Assembly: GCF_019710475.1 (NCBI RefSeq)
Contig: NZ_JAJFAX010000001.1
Coordinates: forward strand, 806,001-870,000
DNA: 64,000 nucleotides
From: Glycomyces sp. TRM65418
GTDB taxonomy: Bacteria; Actinomycetota; Actinomycetes; Mycobacteriales; Micromonosporaceae
Direction: 5' to 3'
Shown here: positions 52,353 to 60,349 of the stretch, in pieces
Position numbering within the stretch: position 1 is the first letter of the stretch
Layout of the letters: the number at the start of each line of letters is the position of its first letter
Position numbers and translations under genes: made by a program
The notes under the pieces: model-generated
What the model saw: only the letters and a program-made list of their open reading frames with translations
Told to the model about the DNA's origin: nothing
Databases searched by the model: none

Positions 52353-53647
52353 GAACGCAGCCACGCGGGGCCGTCGGGGAACGAGAACTCGGCGATGGAC
52401 TCGTCCTTGAGCGTCACCGAGTAACCCGGCTGGGTCGGCACCCGGTAGCGGCCGTCGACCACGGTGACGGGGTCGGTGTAGTGCTCGTGCAGGTGGTCGA
52501 CGTACTCAATCATGCGGCCCTCCAAGGTCTTGCCCACTCGAAGGTATTCGAACATGCCCAGGTGCTGCACGTACTCGCACAGGCCCACGCCGCCGGAGTG
52601 CGGGCAGACGTCGACGCCGTGCTTGGCGGCCATGAGCAGGGTCGCGAGGACCTCGGGGATCCCGCCGACGCGGCAGGCGTCGATCTGGCAGACGCGGATG
52701 GCCTCGGCCTGCAGGAGCTGCTTGAAGATGACGCGGTTGGCGGCGACCTCGCCGGTGGCGACCCGGATCGGGTTGACGGCCTTGGCGATCTTGGCGTGGC
52801 CGAGGATGTCGTCGGGGTGGGTGGGCTCCTCGATCCAGTACGGGTCGAAGGCCGCGAGCTGGCGCATGTTGGCGATCGCCTCGGGGACGGACCAGATCTG
52901 GTTGGCGTCCATCATGAGCAGGCGGTCGGGGCCGAGCACGTCGCGGATGATCCCGGCGCGGCGCACGTCGTCGGCGACGTCGGGCGAACCCACCTTCATC
53001 TTCGCGGCGGCCCAGCCGTCGGCGACGGCCTGCTCGGTGAGGGCGCGGACCTTGTCGTCGGAGTAGCCGAGCCAGCCCACGGAGGTCGTGTAGGCCGGGA
53101 AGCCGTCGGACTGGAGGACCTTGAGGCGGTCCTCGTAGCCGATGCGGCCCTCGTCCAGGATGGCCTCGGCCTCCGCGGGGGTGAGCTCGTCCTCGATGTG
53201 GCGGTAGTCGATCTGGGCGGCCAGTTCGGCGGAGTCCATCTCGGCGAGCAGCTGCCACATGGGCTTGCCCTCGAGCTTGGCGCGCAGGTCCCACACGGCG
53301 TTGACGATCGCGCCGACGGCCATGTGGGTGGCGCCCTTCTCGGGGCCGAGCCAGCGAATCTGCGGCTCCTGGACGATCGAGCGGGAGAACTCGACCGGGT
53401 TCGCGAAGATCTCCTCGATCGTCTTGCCCTCCACGAGGTGCGCGAATGCCTTGACCGCCTGGGCGACGATCTCGGTGCCGCGCCCGCCGGTGAAGGTGAA
53501 GCCGGTGCCGGTGGGGCCGCCGTCGGTGAACAGCTCGACGTAGCAGGCCGAGTAGTCGGCGCGGTTGATCGAGTCCGAGCCGTCGCCGGCGGTCGCGGTC
53601 GGGAACCGCACGTCGTGGACTTCGAGGCGTTCGATCCGGGTCGTCAC
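52349..53647 (-). CDS. Enolase-superfamily dehydratase, L-fuconate dehydratase-like
   Basis: A 432-residue sugar-acid dehydratase of the mandelate racemase branch. Landmarks: LEVHDVRFPTATAGDGSDSI at the N-terminus, IRWLGPEKGATHMAVGAIVN, the capping and barrel residues in AAAKMKVGSPDVADDVRRAG (KxK), MMDANQIWSVPEA (metal Asp), WIEEPTHPDDILGHA (metal Glu), ATGEVAANRV (metal Glu), and CPHSGGVGLCEYVQHLGMFE (catalytic His). The overall sequence closely resembles L-fuconate dehydratase/ENOSF1. Within a uronate operon that lacks uxuA it may dehydrate D-mannonate instead; that is inference. GTG at 53647 overlaps the uxaC stop (GTGA). Confidence 0.9.
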   Translation of the reverse strand: MTTRIERLEVHDVRFPTATAGDGSDSINRADYSACYVELFTDGGPTGTGFTFTGGRGTEIVAQAVKAFAHLVEGKTIEEIFANPVEFSRSIVQEPQIRWLGPEKGATHMAVGAIVNAVWDLRAKLEGKPMWQLLAEMDSAELAAQIDYRHIEDELTPAEAEAILDEGRIGYEDRLKVLQSDGFPAYTTSVGWLGYSDDKVRALTEQAVADGWAAAKMKVGSPDVADDVRRAGIIRDVLGPDRLLMMDANQIWSVPEAIANMRQLAAFDPYWIEEPTHPDDILGHAKIAKAVNPIRVATGEVAANRVIFKQLLQAEAIRVCQIDACRVGGIPEVLATLLMAAKHGVDVCPHSGGVGLCEYVQHLGMFEYLRVGKTLEGRMIEYVDHLHEHYTDPVTVVDGRYRVPTQPGYSVTLKDESIAEFSFPDGPAWLRS

Positions 53648-55080
53648 TGGGCTTCCAATCCGTAGATCTTGCGAGGGAGGTTGTAGGCGAGGTCGACGGC
53701 CACTTCCCCGGCCTCGTCCTCGGTCATGCGGTGCTCGGCGACGAGCCGGGCGAGGAAGGCGGCGTCGATCCGGCGGGCCAGATCGTGCCGGGCCGGGATC
53801 GAGCAGAACGCTCGCGTGTCGTCCACGAACCCGGCCGTGTTGTAGAACCCGGCGGTCTCGTGCACGGCCTCCCTGAAGCGGCGCATGCCCTCCGGCGAGT
53901 CGAGGAACCACCACGGGGCGCCGAGGAACACCGAGGAGTACCCGCCTGCGAGGGGCGCGAGCTCACGGCTGAAGACCGTCTCGTCCAGGGTGTAGAGGAC
54001 GATCCGGAAACGCGGGTGGTTGCCGAAGGCGTCCAGCAGGGGCTTGATGCCGCGCGTGTAGGTGTTGAGGTCCGGGATGTCGCCGCCGACATCGCGTCCC
54101 CAGCCTTCGTACAGCCACTGGTTGTGGTTGCGCCACGAACCGGGGTGCAGCTGCATGACCAGGCCGTCTTCGACGCTCATGCGCGCGAACTCCACCAGCA
54201 TGAGCGCCGGGAAGAGCAGCATCTCCCTCTCGTCGGCTTCCCCGGCCAACGCTTTGCGGAAGACCTCGGCGGCCTTCTGAGGGTCGTCGACGGTCATCGC
54301 GGTTCGGTTGCCGTGGTCGGAGCAGGTGGCCCCGGCGGCGATGAAGTCCTGGCGGCGTCGGCGCAGGGCGGCGAGGAAGCCGTCGAAGGTGGAGGTGTCC
54401 TCCCCGGTCATCGCCCCGAGCTGCTCGACGCGTTCGCGCCAGCCGGGCCAGTCGGGCTCGACCAGGTTGTCCGGCCGGAAGGTCGTGACGACCTTGCCGC
54501 CCTTGCCTCCCCATCTGCGGCCGCCGTCGGCCGGGATCTCGGCCAGCGCCGCGTGCGGCTCCAGGGAGTCCACCGGGGACTCGGTGGTCGCGAGGACCTC
54601 GATGTTGAAGCGGTCGAACAGGGCTCGGGGCCGGTAGGCCGGTTCGGAGAGCCGCGCCGAGAGGTGGTCGTAGAACTCGTCGGCGGTGTCGGCGCCGAGG
54701 TCCTTGTAGATCCCGAAGACCTCCGCGAAGGTGTAGTCGAGCCACAGCTTCGAAGGGGTCCCGCGGAAGAGGTGGTAGTGCTCGGCGAAGCGGCGCCAGA
54801 TGGTGCGGCCGTCGACTTCGGACGGCTCGCCCTTCGCCGAGGGGACGCCGAGCTGGTCGGGCGTGACGCCTTGGCTGTAGAGCATCCGGGTCAGGTAGTG
54901 GTCGGGGACGACGAACAGCCGGGCGGGGTCGGGGAACGGCTGGTTCTCCGACATGAGGCGGGGGTCGACGTGCCCGTGGGGGCTGACCAGCGGCAGGTCG
55001 GTGGTGCGCTGGTGGAGTTCGCGGGCGATCGCCCGGGTGCGCTCGTCGGCCGGGAAGAGCCGGTCGGGGTGCAGGTTCAT
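53644..55080 (-). CDS. uxaC: Uronate (glucuronate/galacturonate) isomerase
   Basis: Isomerises D-glucuronate to D-fructuronate and D-galacturonate to D-tagaturonate. The 478-residue amidohydrolase-fold protein has the family features LVSPHGHVDPRLMSEN (metal-binding HxH), HYLTRMLYSQGV, WLDYTFAEVFGI, VLATTESPVDSLEPH, VVTTFRPDN, and the C-terminal AFCSIPARHDLARRIDAAFL. ATG at 55080 has GGAG upstream. It begins 75 bp after the first oxidoreductase of the operon. Galacturonate from pectin breakdown is the natural substrate in this setting. Confidence 0.95.
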   Translation of the reverse strand: MNLHPDRLFPADERTRAIARELHQRTTDLPLVSPHGHVDPRLMSENQPFPDPARLFVVPDHYLTRMLYSQGVTPDQLGVPSAKGEPSEVDGRTIWRRFAEHYHLFRGTPSKLWLDYTFAEVFGIYKDLGADTADEFYDHLSARLSEPAYRPRALFDRFNIEVLATTESPVDSLEPHAALAEIPADGGRRWGGKGGKVVTTFRPDNLVEPDWPGWRERVEQLGAMTGEDTSTFDGFLAALRRRRQDFIAAGATCSDHGNRTAMTVDDPQKAAEVFRKALAGEADEREMLLFPALMLVEFARMSVEDGLVMQLHPGSWRNHNQWLYEGWGRDVGGDIPDLNTYTRGIKPLLDAFGNHPRFRIVLYTLDETVFSRELAPLAGGYSSVFLGAPWWFLDSPEGMRRFREAVHETAGFYNTAGFVDDTRAFCSIPARHDLARRIDAAFLARLVAEHRMTEDEAGEVAVDLAYNLPRKIYGLEAQ

Positions 55081-55155
55081 CGGCGTTGACTCCGGTTGGG
55101 GCGAGGCGAACCGGTCAGGCGGGGTGACGGGTGCGGATTCATGGAGGGGATCTTT

Positions 55156-56466
55156 CTATCGCTTGAAGAGGTCGGCGACCTCGACCGGCCGTCCGGAGGC
55201 TATGGACGCGTTCGCGGCGAGGCCCGCGGCCAGGGCGTTCACGCCGTCCTGGGCGTTCGCGGAGCGGTCGTGGGGGTCGGTGTCGCCGTCGAAGAGGACG
55301 CCGAGCATGCGCACGTCGCCGCCGCCGTGGCCGGCGCGGTTGTAGTCGCCGAGGTCGATCTTCTGGGGCTTGGTCCAGAAGGGGTGGAGGGTGAGCTCGT
55401 ACCAGCCTTCTTCGGGGGCTTCGTGGGTGCCGTGCAGCGAGGCACCGTTGGGGCCCTTGAGGGCGGGGTTGACGTGGTCGTTCTCGACGACGAGGAGTTC
55501 GAGGCGGCCCTGGGTGCCGTTGAAGTGGACGCGGTAGCCCTCCCAGGGGGAGTAGGCGGTGAGCCGGTAGGACAGCGTGACGCCCGAGTCGTAGTCGACC
55601 AGGGCCATCATGTCGTCGTAGATGGTGACGCCGGGGGCGAACACGGACCGGTCGCGGATGTAGCCGTCCTCGTCTTCGGCGTCGAGGTACATCTGCTTGA
55701 GGCCGGCGCTGTCCTCCATGTGGAGCGCGAACGGGTCGTCCGAGGCGAGGGGGGAACCGTGGACGCGGTCGTAGCCGCGGTCGTGGCCGGTGCGCTTGCC
55801 GTTCTCGCCGTAGAAGGCGAGCTTGCCCTTGGCGAAGGCGCTCACGGGCGCGGCGTCGAGCCACCAGTTGACGAGGTCGAAGTGGTGGCCGGACTTGTGG
55901 ACGAGGAGCCCGCCGGAGTTGGCGGCCTCGCGGTGCCAGCGGCGGAAGTAGTCCGCGCCGTGGCGGGTGTCCAGGAGCCAGTCGAAGCCCACGGAGGTGA
56001 CCTCGCCGATCGCGCCTTCGCGCAGGAGTTCGGCGACCTTCTCGTGGAGGGGGTTGTAGCGGTAGTTGAAGGTGACGGTGACCGTGCCCTTCGAGGCCGC
56101 CTCGGCTTCGAGGATGGCGGCGGCGTGCTCGGCGGTGGTCGTCAGCGGCTTCTCGCAGATGACGTCCTTGTCGGCGGCCAGCGCGGCGAGGAGGTACTCG
56201 TGGTGGGTGGCGTCGACCGAGGTGACGATGACGGTGTCGGGGTCGGTCTCGGCCAGGAGCCTGTCGAAGTCGGCGGCGGGGTAGGCGGCCGGGGCGGGGT
56301 GGCCTGCGGCTTCGACGGCCGCGGAGTGGTGCGCGATCCGCTTGGGGTTGGGGTCGGCGAGGGCGACCAGTCGGGCTTTGTCACCCCGCTCGGTGATGGC
56401 CTTGACGTACATCGTGGCGCGTGATCCGGTCCCCACGAGGGCATAGCGATGCGGCGTGCCAGGCAT
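55156..56466 (-). CDS. Gfo/Idh/MocA-family oxidoreductase (first gene of uronate operon)
   Basis: A 436-residue NAD(P)-dependent oxidoreductase. The Rossmann part begins HRYALVGTGSRATMYVKAIT and contains DTVIVTSVDATHHEYLLAAL and VICEKPLTTT (catalytic Lys). The C-terminal domain includes NYRYNPLHEKVAELLREG, VGFDWLLDTRHGADYFRRWH and KSGHHFDLVNWWLDA, with His residues near the expected active site. It is longer than the other oxidoreductase in this operon. ATG at 56466 has GAAGGAG. It leads the operon and lies just downstream of the LacI-like elements at 56490-56523. Confidence 0.93.
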   Translation of the reverse strand: MPGTPHRYALVGTGSRATMYVKAITERGDKARLVALADPNPKRIAHHSAAVEAAGHPAPAAYPAADFDRLLAETDPDTVIVTSVDATHHEYLLAALAADKDVICEKPLTTTAEHAAAILEAEAASKGTVTVTFNYRYNPLHEKVAELLREGAIGEVTSVGFDWLLDTRHGADYFRRWHREAANSGGLLVHKSGHHFDLVNWWLDAAPVSAFAKGKLAFYGENGKRTGHDRGYDRVHGSPLASDDPFALHMEDSAGLKQMYLDAEDEDGYIRDRSVFAPGVTIYDDMMALVDYDSGVTLSYRLTAYSPWEGYRVHFNGTQGRLELLVVENDHVNPALKGPNGASLHGTHEAPEEGWYELTLHPFWTKPQKIDLGDYNRAGHGGGDVRMLGVLFDGDTDPHDRSANAQDGVNALAAGLAANASIASGRPVEVADLFKR

Positions 56467-56489
56467 GTGACTCCTTCGTCGGCGAGGTT

Positions 56490-56523
56490 TTGGTAAACGC
56501 TATCGGAGAACCGGTTGCCAAGC
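56490..56523. promoter_or_regulatory. LacI-like operator elements upstream of the uronate operon
   Basis: TTGGTAAACGCTATC at 56490-56504 shares AAACGCT with the element at 47145-47160. ACCGGTTGCCAAGC at 56510-56523 is identical to 47072-47085 upstream of the esterase and first pectate lyase. On the minus strand TTGGCA (56522-56517) is a -35-like box. The elements lie 24-57 bp upstream of the ATG at 56466. Confidence 0.5.
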
Positions 56524-56830
56524 AAGAGCTGGGGCCGCGGATTCGCCTGCGTCACACCCTTGACCTGGTCTTCCGTCGAGAGCGGTCTGGCAGGCCGCCG
56601 AACCTCCGGATTTCCTGTTTTCAGTGATCGTGGAAGTTTCCGATGGGGCGGTGCGGGCCGGGTGGCGTCGCCGAAAGGAGACGCGGGACGGGCCGCGAAC
56701 GCGCCGCCCGGCAGGAGTACGCCGACGAGATCGGCAGGTGCTTCGCGGGCTTCGGCTGCTTCGCCCCCGACGCGCTCGGCCGGCGGCTGCTGCGGCGCCT
56801 CGCGGAAGGCGTGAACCGCACGGCGGAGAG

Positions 56831-56855
56831 CGGCGGGGCGCAGCGCGCCCCGCCG
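56831..56855 (-). terminator. Terminator of gcvT
   Basis: Perfect 11-bp GC stem (56831-56841 with 56845-56855) and AGC loop, 6 bp past the gcvT stop. Confidence 0.75.
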
Positions 56856-56860
56856 CGGCG

Positions 56861-57961
56861 TCACTTGGGAGTGGCCTCGGTGAACGGCGGTTTCACGACC
56901 CGCACCGGCAGGCGGCGGCCCCGCACGTCGAGTTCGAGCGCCGCTCCGGGCTTGTACGCGGCGTCGAGGAGCGCCAGCGCGACGCCCTTCTTGAGCGTCG
57001 GCGCGTGCGTGCCCGAGGTGGTCTCGCCGACCACCGCGTCGCCGTCCATGACGTTCATGTGGGCGCGCGGGACGCCCTTGCCGGTGGCCTCCAGGCCCCA
57101 CAACCGGCGCTTCGGGCCCTCGGCCCGCTCGGCCTCCAGCGCGGCCTTGCCCCAGAACCCGGGCTTGTCCCAGCCGATCGCCCAGTTCAGGCGCGCCTGC
57201 ACCGGGGTGATGTCGAGGCTCAGGTCCTGCCCGTGCAGGGGATAGCCCATCTCCAGGCGGAGCGTGTCTCGCGCGCCGAGCCCGCATGGCGGCGCACCGG
57301 CGACGAGGATCCCGTCCCACAGGTCCATGGCGGCCTCGTTCGGGACCACCAGCTCGTAGCCGGTCTCGCCGGTGTAGCCGGAACGGCAGACGATGACGTT
57401 GTGGTGGTCGACCAGGTGCTCGCGGAAGGTCATGTAGTCGTGGTCGTGCGGCAGGCCCAGGTATTCGAGGATGCGCGGCGACTCGGGCCCCTGCACGGCG
57501 ATCACCGCGAGGCCGTGGTGCACGTTCCGCACCTCGACGCCCTCCGGCGCGGCCTCGGTCAACCGCCGGACGACCTCGGCGGTGTTGGCGGCGTTGGGGA
57601 TCAGGAAGACCTGGTCGTCGGAGAAGCGGTAGGCGATGAGGTCGTCCACGACGCCGCCGGACTCGTCCAGGCACAGCGTGTACTGGGCCCCGCCCGCCCC
57701 GATCCGGTCGAGGTCGTTCGCGAGGCACCGGTTCACGAACGCGGCCGCGCCTTCGCCCGTGACCCAGACCTTGCCCAGGTGCGAGACGTCGAACGCCCCG
57801 CACTCGGTGCGCACGGCCTGGTGCTCGGCCAGCACCCCGCTGGGGAACTGGAGCGGCATGTCCCAGCCCGCGAATTCGGCGAACTTGGCGCCGAGGGCGA
57901 GGTGGCGTTCGTGCAACGGCGAGGTCAATGGCGGTGTTGTGAGCTCAGGCGCGGCGGACAT
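56861..57961 (-). CDS. gcvT: Glycine cleavage system aminomethyltransferase (T-protein)
   Basis: Transfers the methylene group from the aminomethyl-lipoyl H-protein to tetrahydrofolate. The 366-residue protein has the family features SPLHERHLALGAKFAEFAGW, GAFDVSHLGKVWVTG, LPHDHDYMTFREH, SGYTGETGYELVVP, GARDTLRLEMGYPLHGQDL (catalytic Asp/Arg region) and TSGTHAPTLKKGVALALLD near the end. ATG at 57961 fits the family start; a longer in-frame start at 58018 is less likely. No glycine riboswitch is visible in the 117 bp between it and the divergent pepA. Confidence 0.95.
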   Translation of the reverse strand: MSAAPELTTPPLTSPLHERHLALGAKFAEFAGWDMPLQFPSGVLAEHQAVRTECGAFDVSHLGKVWVTGEGAAAFVNRCLANDLDRIGAGGAQYTLCLDESGGVVDDLIAYRFSDDQVFLIPNAANTAEVVRRLTEAAPEGVEVRNVHHGLAVIAVQGPESPRILEYLGLPHDHDYMTFREHLVDHHNVIVCRSGYTGETGYELVVPNEAAMDLWDGILVAGAPPCGLGARDTLRLEMGYPLHGQDLSLDITPVQARLNWAIGWDKPGFWGKAALEAERAEGPKRRLWGLEATGKGVPRAHMNVMDGDAVVGETTSGTHAPTLKKGVALALLDAAYKPGAALELDVRGRRLPVRVVKPPFTEATPK

Positions 57962-58078
57962 GGCACAGAGCCTATCGTGCCCGTCCCAGTGACTAGGATC
58001 GGAGCATTTGGTCCCCACTCACGGAACCTCCGGCCCGCCGACCCGCGCGCCGTGGACCCGAACCCATAAGGATGGACA

Positions 58079-59536
58079 GTGACTGACCTGATCAGCGCCT
58101 CCGGCGACATCGCGGCCGCCGACGCCGAAGTGCTCGTCGTCGGGGTCTTCTCCGGCGAGGACGCCCCCGCGATCCCCGAGAGCCTCTCCGGCGTCGACGC
58201 CGCCTTCGGGGGACGCCTGGCCGAGCAGCTCGCGGTGCTCGGCAACACCGGCGGGCCCTCCTCGCTCACCCGACTGCCCGCGCCCGAGGGACTCGCCGCG
58301 AAGCTCGTCTTCGCGGTCGGCCTCGGCGACGCCGAGGACCTGGAGGACGAGGCCCTGCGCCGCGCCGCCGGCACCGCCGTGCGCGCCGCGTTCGGCGAGA
58401 CCTCGGTGGCGATCGCGTTCGAGGGCGACCCGGAGGCCACCGCCGTCGGCGCGGCCCTGGGCGCCTACAAGTTCGCGGGCTACAAGACCGACGGCGGCGG
58501 CGACGCCGCGCCCGAGTCCATCGCGGTCTACGGCGCCAACGAGGCCGCGACCGCCAAGGCGACCGTGCTGGCCGAGAGCGTCGCGCTGGTCAAGGACTGG
58601 GCCGACACGCCCGCGAACCTCCTGCGCCCGCCGGCCTTCGCGGTCGAGATCGAGCGGGCCGCGACCGCGGCCGGCCTCGACGTGGAGATCCTCGACGGCG
58701 AAGCGCTCGCCGAGGGCGGCTACGGCGGCGTCCTGGCCGTCGGAGGCGGCTCCGACGCGCAGCCGCGCCTGGTCCGCCTCTCCTACCGGCCCGAGGGCGC
58801 GGCCAAGCACGTCGCGCTCGTGGGCAAGGGCATCACCTTCGACTCCGGCGGCATCAACATCAAGCCGGGCGCGGGCATGTGGGCCATGAAGGGCGACATG
58901 GCCGGGGCCGCGGCCGTCGTGGGCGCGACGATCGCCGCCGCGAAGCTGGGCCTGAACGTCGCCGTCACCTGCACGGTGGCGCTGGCCGAGAACATGCTGT
59001 CGGGCTCCTCGTTCCGGCCCTCCGATGTGATCACCATCCGCAACGGCATGACCGTCGAGGTCCTCAACACCGACGCCGAGGGCCGCCTGGTGCTCGCCGA
59101 CGCGCTCTCGCGGGCGCTGGAGGACGAGCCCGACGCGGTCTACGACGTGGCCACGCTCACGGGCGGGCAGCTCATCGCGCTCGGGCGGCGCACCATGGGC
59201 CTCATGGGCTCCGAGGAGGAGACCGAGCGGCTGCGCCGCCTCGGCGAGGTCACGGGCGAGCACGGCTGGCCGATGCCGTTCCCCGAGGACATCGTGAAGC
59301 TCATGGAGTCCCCGATCGCCGACGTGTCGCAGTGCGCGACGGGCCTCAAGCGCGACGGCCACATGGTGCAGGGCGGGATCTTCCTGTCGAAGTTCGTGCC
59401 CGACGAGATCCCGTGGGCCCACCTCGACATCGCCGGACCGGCCGACTCGGACGCGGCGTACGGGTACATCGCCAAGGGCGCGACGGGCGTGCCGGTGCGC
59501 ACCCTGGTGGCGGCGTTGGAGGAGTTCGCGGCGTGA
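58079..59536 (+). CDS. pepA: Leucyl aminopeptidase (M17)
   Basis: Cytosolic di-metal aminopeptidase. The 485-residue protein has a variable N-terminal domain (1-160) and an M17 catalytic domain with KGITFDSGGINIKPG (metal Asp), MKGDMAGAAAVVG (Lys/Asp), VLNTDAEGRLVLADALS (the NTDAEGRL signature with metal Asp and Glu), ATLTGGQ and HLDIAGPADSDAAYGY. GTG at 58079 has AAGGA upstream. Divergent from gcvT. In Streptomyces pepA also lies next to lpdA/sucB. Its stop codon lies inside the first unit of a 29-bp tandem repeat. Confidence 0.96.
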   Translation: MTDLISASGDIAAADAEVLVVGVFSGEDAPAIPESLSGVDAAFGGRLAEQLAVLGNTGGPSSLTRLPAPEGLAAKLVFAVGLGDAEDLEDEALRRAAGTAVRAAFGETSVAIAFEGDPEATAVGAALGAYKFAGYKTDGGGDAAPESIAVYGANEAATAKATVLAESVALVKDWADTPANLLRPPAFAVEIERAATAAGLDVEILDGEALAEGGYGGVLAVGGGSDAQPRLVRLSYRPEGAAKHVALVGKGITFDSGGINIKPGAGMWAMKGDMAGAAAVVGATIAAAKLGLNVAVTCTVALAENMLSGSSFRPSDVITIRNGMTVEVLNTDAEGRLVLADALSRALEDEPDAVYDVATLTGGQLIALGRRTMGLMGSEEETERLRRLGEVTGEHGWPMPFPEDIVKLMESPIADVSQCATGLKRDGHMVQGGIFLSKFVPDEIPWAHLDIAGPADSDAAYGYIAKGATGVPVRTLVAALEEFAA

Positions 59537-59614
59537 TCGCGAACCGGAGGCGCAGTGCGGCGTGATCGCGAACCGGAGGCGCAGTGCGTTGTGACCGCGG
59601 ACGGAAAGCGCAGC
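59528..59614. repeat. 29-bp tandem repeat at the end of pepA
   Basis: Two identical 29-bp units (59528-59556 and 59557-59585) followed by a third diverged copy (59586-59614, about 22 of 29 matching). The first unit contains the pepA stop codon; the others lie in its 3' region. Confidence 0.9.
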
Positions 59615-59667
59615 GCGGCGGCGTCGCGCACCGAAGCGGCGGCGTTGACCGAGTGCTGAAAGACCGG

Positions 59668-59694
59668 CGGACCGCGTCGGGAAGACGCGGTCCG
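59668..59694 (+). terminator. Terminator of pepA
   Basis: Perfect 11-bp stem (59668-59678 with 59684-59694) and GGGAA loop, about 130 bp past the pepA stop. Confidence 0.75.
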
Positions 59695-59764
59695 GCCGGA
59701 GGCGCGACCCGCTCACGACCATGTGGCGGGAAAGTGCGCTGAATATTGCGCGATCGTCATCATC

Positions 59765-59796
59765 GGGGCCGGATTCGAATCCTCGAATCCGGCCCC
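59765..59796 (-). terminator. Terminator of the 110-residue protein gene
   Basis: Perfect 14-bp stem (59765-59778 with 59783-59796) and ATCC loop, 8 bp past the minus-strand stop at 59804. The inner ATTCGAAT resembles a tRNA T-arm but the rest does not fold as tRNA. Confidence 0.8.
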
Positions 59797-59803
59797 GGAT
59801 CGT

Positions 59804-60136
59804 CTACTGGCGGCGCTGCTGCTCCAGCTTCCGGCGCGCGTCGAAATCGCGCTTGCGCTGCGGATACCCGGTCTTGGCGACCTCGTACACGGGGATGCTG
59901 TGCTTGCGGCCCAGGGCGAACGCGCCCGCGGGGCCGTCGACGCGCCGCCGCGTCCATTCGCCGTCGTGGGCGACGAGCATGACCGTGGTCTGGGTGACGG
60001 TGGTCTTCGGCTCGATGTACGCCTCGACGCCCGTCCGCGTCTTGATGAAATCGACCAGATGCCGCTGGTCCACGTTGTCAGAGGCTCGGTCCAGTGTGCC
60101 CTTGCCCTGTTTCTTCTTTCGTCCGAACAACCCCAC
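59804..60136 (-). CDS. Conserved actinobacterial protein of unknown function (110 aa)
   Basis: A small basic protein: MGLFGRKKKQGKG-type N-terminus, then RHLVDFIKTRTGVEAYIEPK, TQTTVMLVAHDGEWTRRRVD, and KHSIPVYEVAKTGYPQRKRD, ending in a Lys/Arg/Gln-rich helix. I recall very similar proteins in Streptomyces and relatives, where they are annotated only as hypothetical. The AHDGEWTRRRV segment is the strongest family marker. GTG at 60136 has GGGAGGA upstream. It is divergent from lpdA with a 24-bp inverted repeat in between. Function unknown; no membrane or catalytic motif is visible. Confidence 0.85.
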   Translation of the reverse strand: MGLFGRKKKQGKGTLDRASDNVDQRHLVDFIKTRTGVEAYIEPKTTVTQTTVMLVAHDGEWTRRRVDGPAGAFALGRKHSIPVYEVAKTGYPQRKRDFDARRKLEQQRRQ

Positions 60137-60177
60137 AGCCGATCCTCCCGCACCTTCGAGGCGTGGATTCCAAGCGT

Positions 60178-60201
60178 ACACAGGCGCGAACACGCCTGTG
60201 T
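60178..60201. promoter_or_regulatory. Inverted repeat in the divergent promoter before lpdA
   Basis: ACACAGGCG-CGAACA-CGCCTGTGT, a perfect 9-bp dyad with a 6-bp spacer, 42 bp upstream of the minus-strand start and 149 bp upstream of lpdA. Its size and symmetry fit a repressor operator; a hairpin in a leader RNA is an alternative. Confidence 0.5.
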
Positions 60202-60349
60202 CCAGCCGCACATGGACGGAACTTTCCGAATGCGCACAGCAAGCGGTTGAATGGTGTTGCACACTCCAACCACCGGGTCTGGACGACCACGAGTCGCGTT
60301 CGGTGGAAAGATGGGCTCCGTACCTAGGCATCGTTAAGTGGGGAGAGCA

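Larger units (their letters stand above)
56467..56860. other. Gap between the uronate operon and gcvT
   Basis: A 394-bp stretch with the operator-like elements of the uronate operon at one end and the gcvT terminator at the other. A short plus-strand frame (about 56643-56875) reads like a helical peptide (EYADEIGRCFAGFGCFAPDA) and may be a gene remnant, but it then runs antisense into gcvT and has no clear ribosome binding site. Confidence 0.45.

Noticed and set aside
57962-58078. Glycine riboswitch before gcvT
   Set aside because: The 117-bp divergent spacer is too short and shows no tandem aptamer-like conserved core.
59765-59796. tRNA-like T-arm (ATTCGAAT in a stem)
   Set aside because: No acceptor stem, D-arm or anticodon arm around it; the whole is a symmetric 14-bp hairpin at a gene end.
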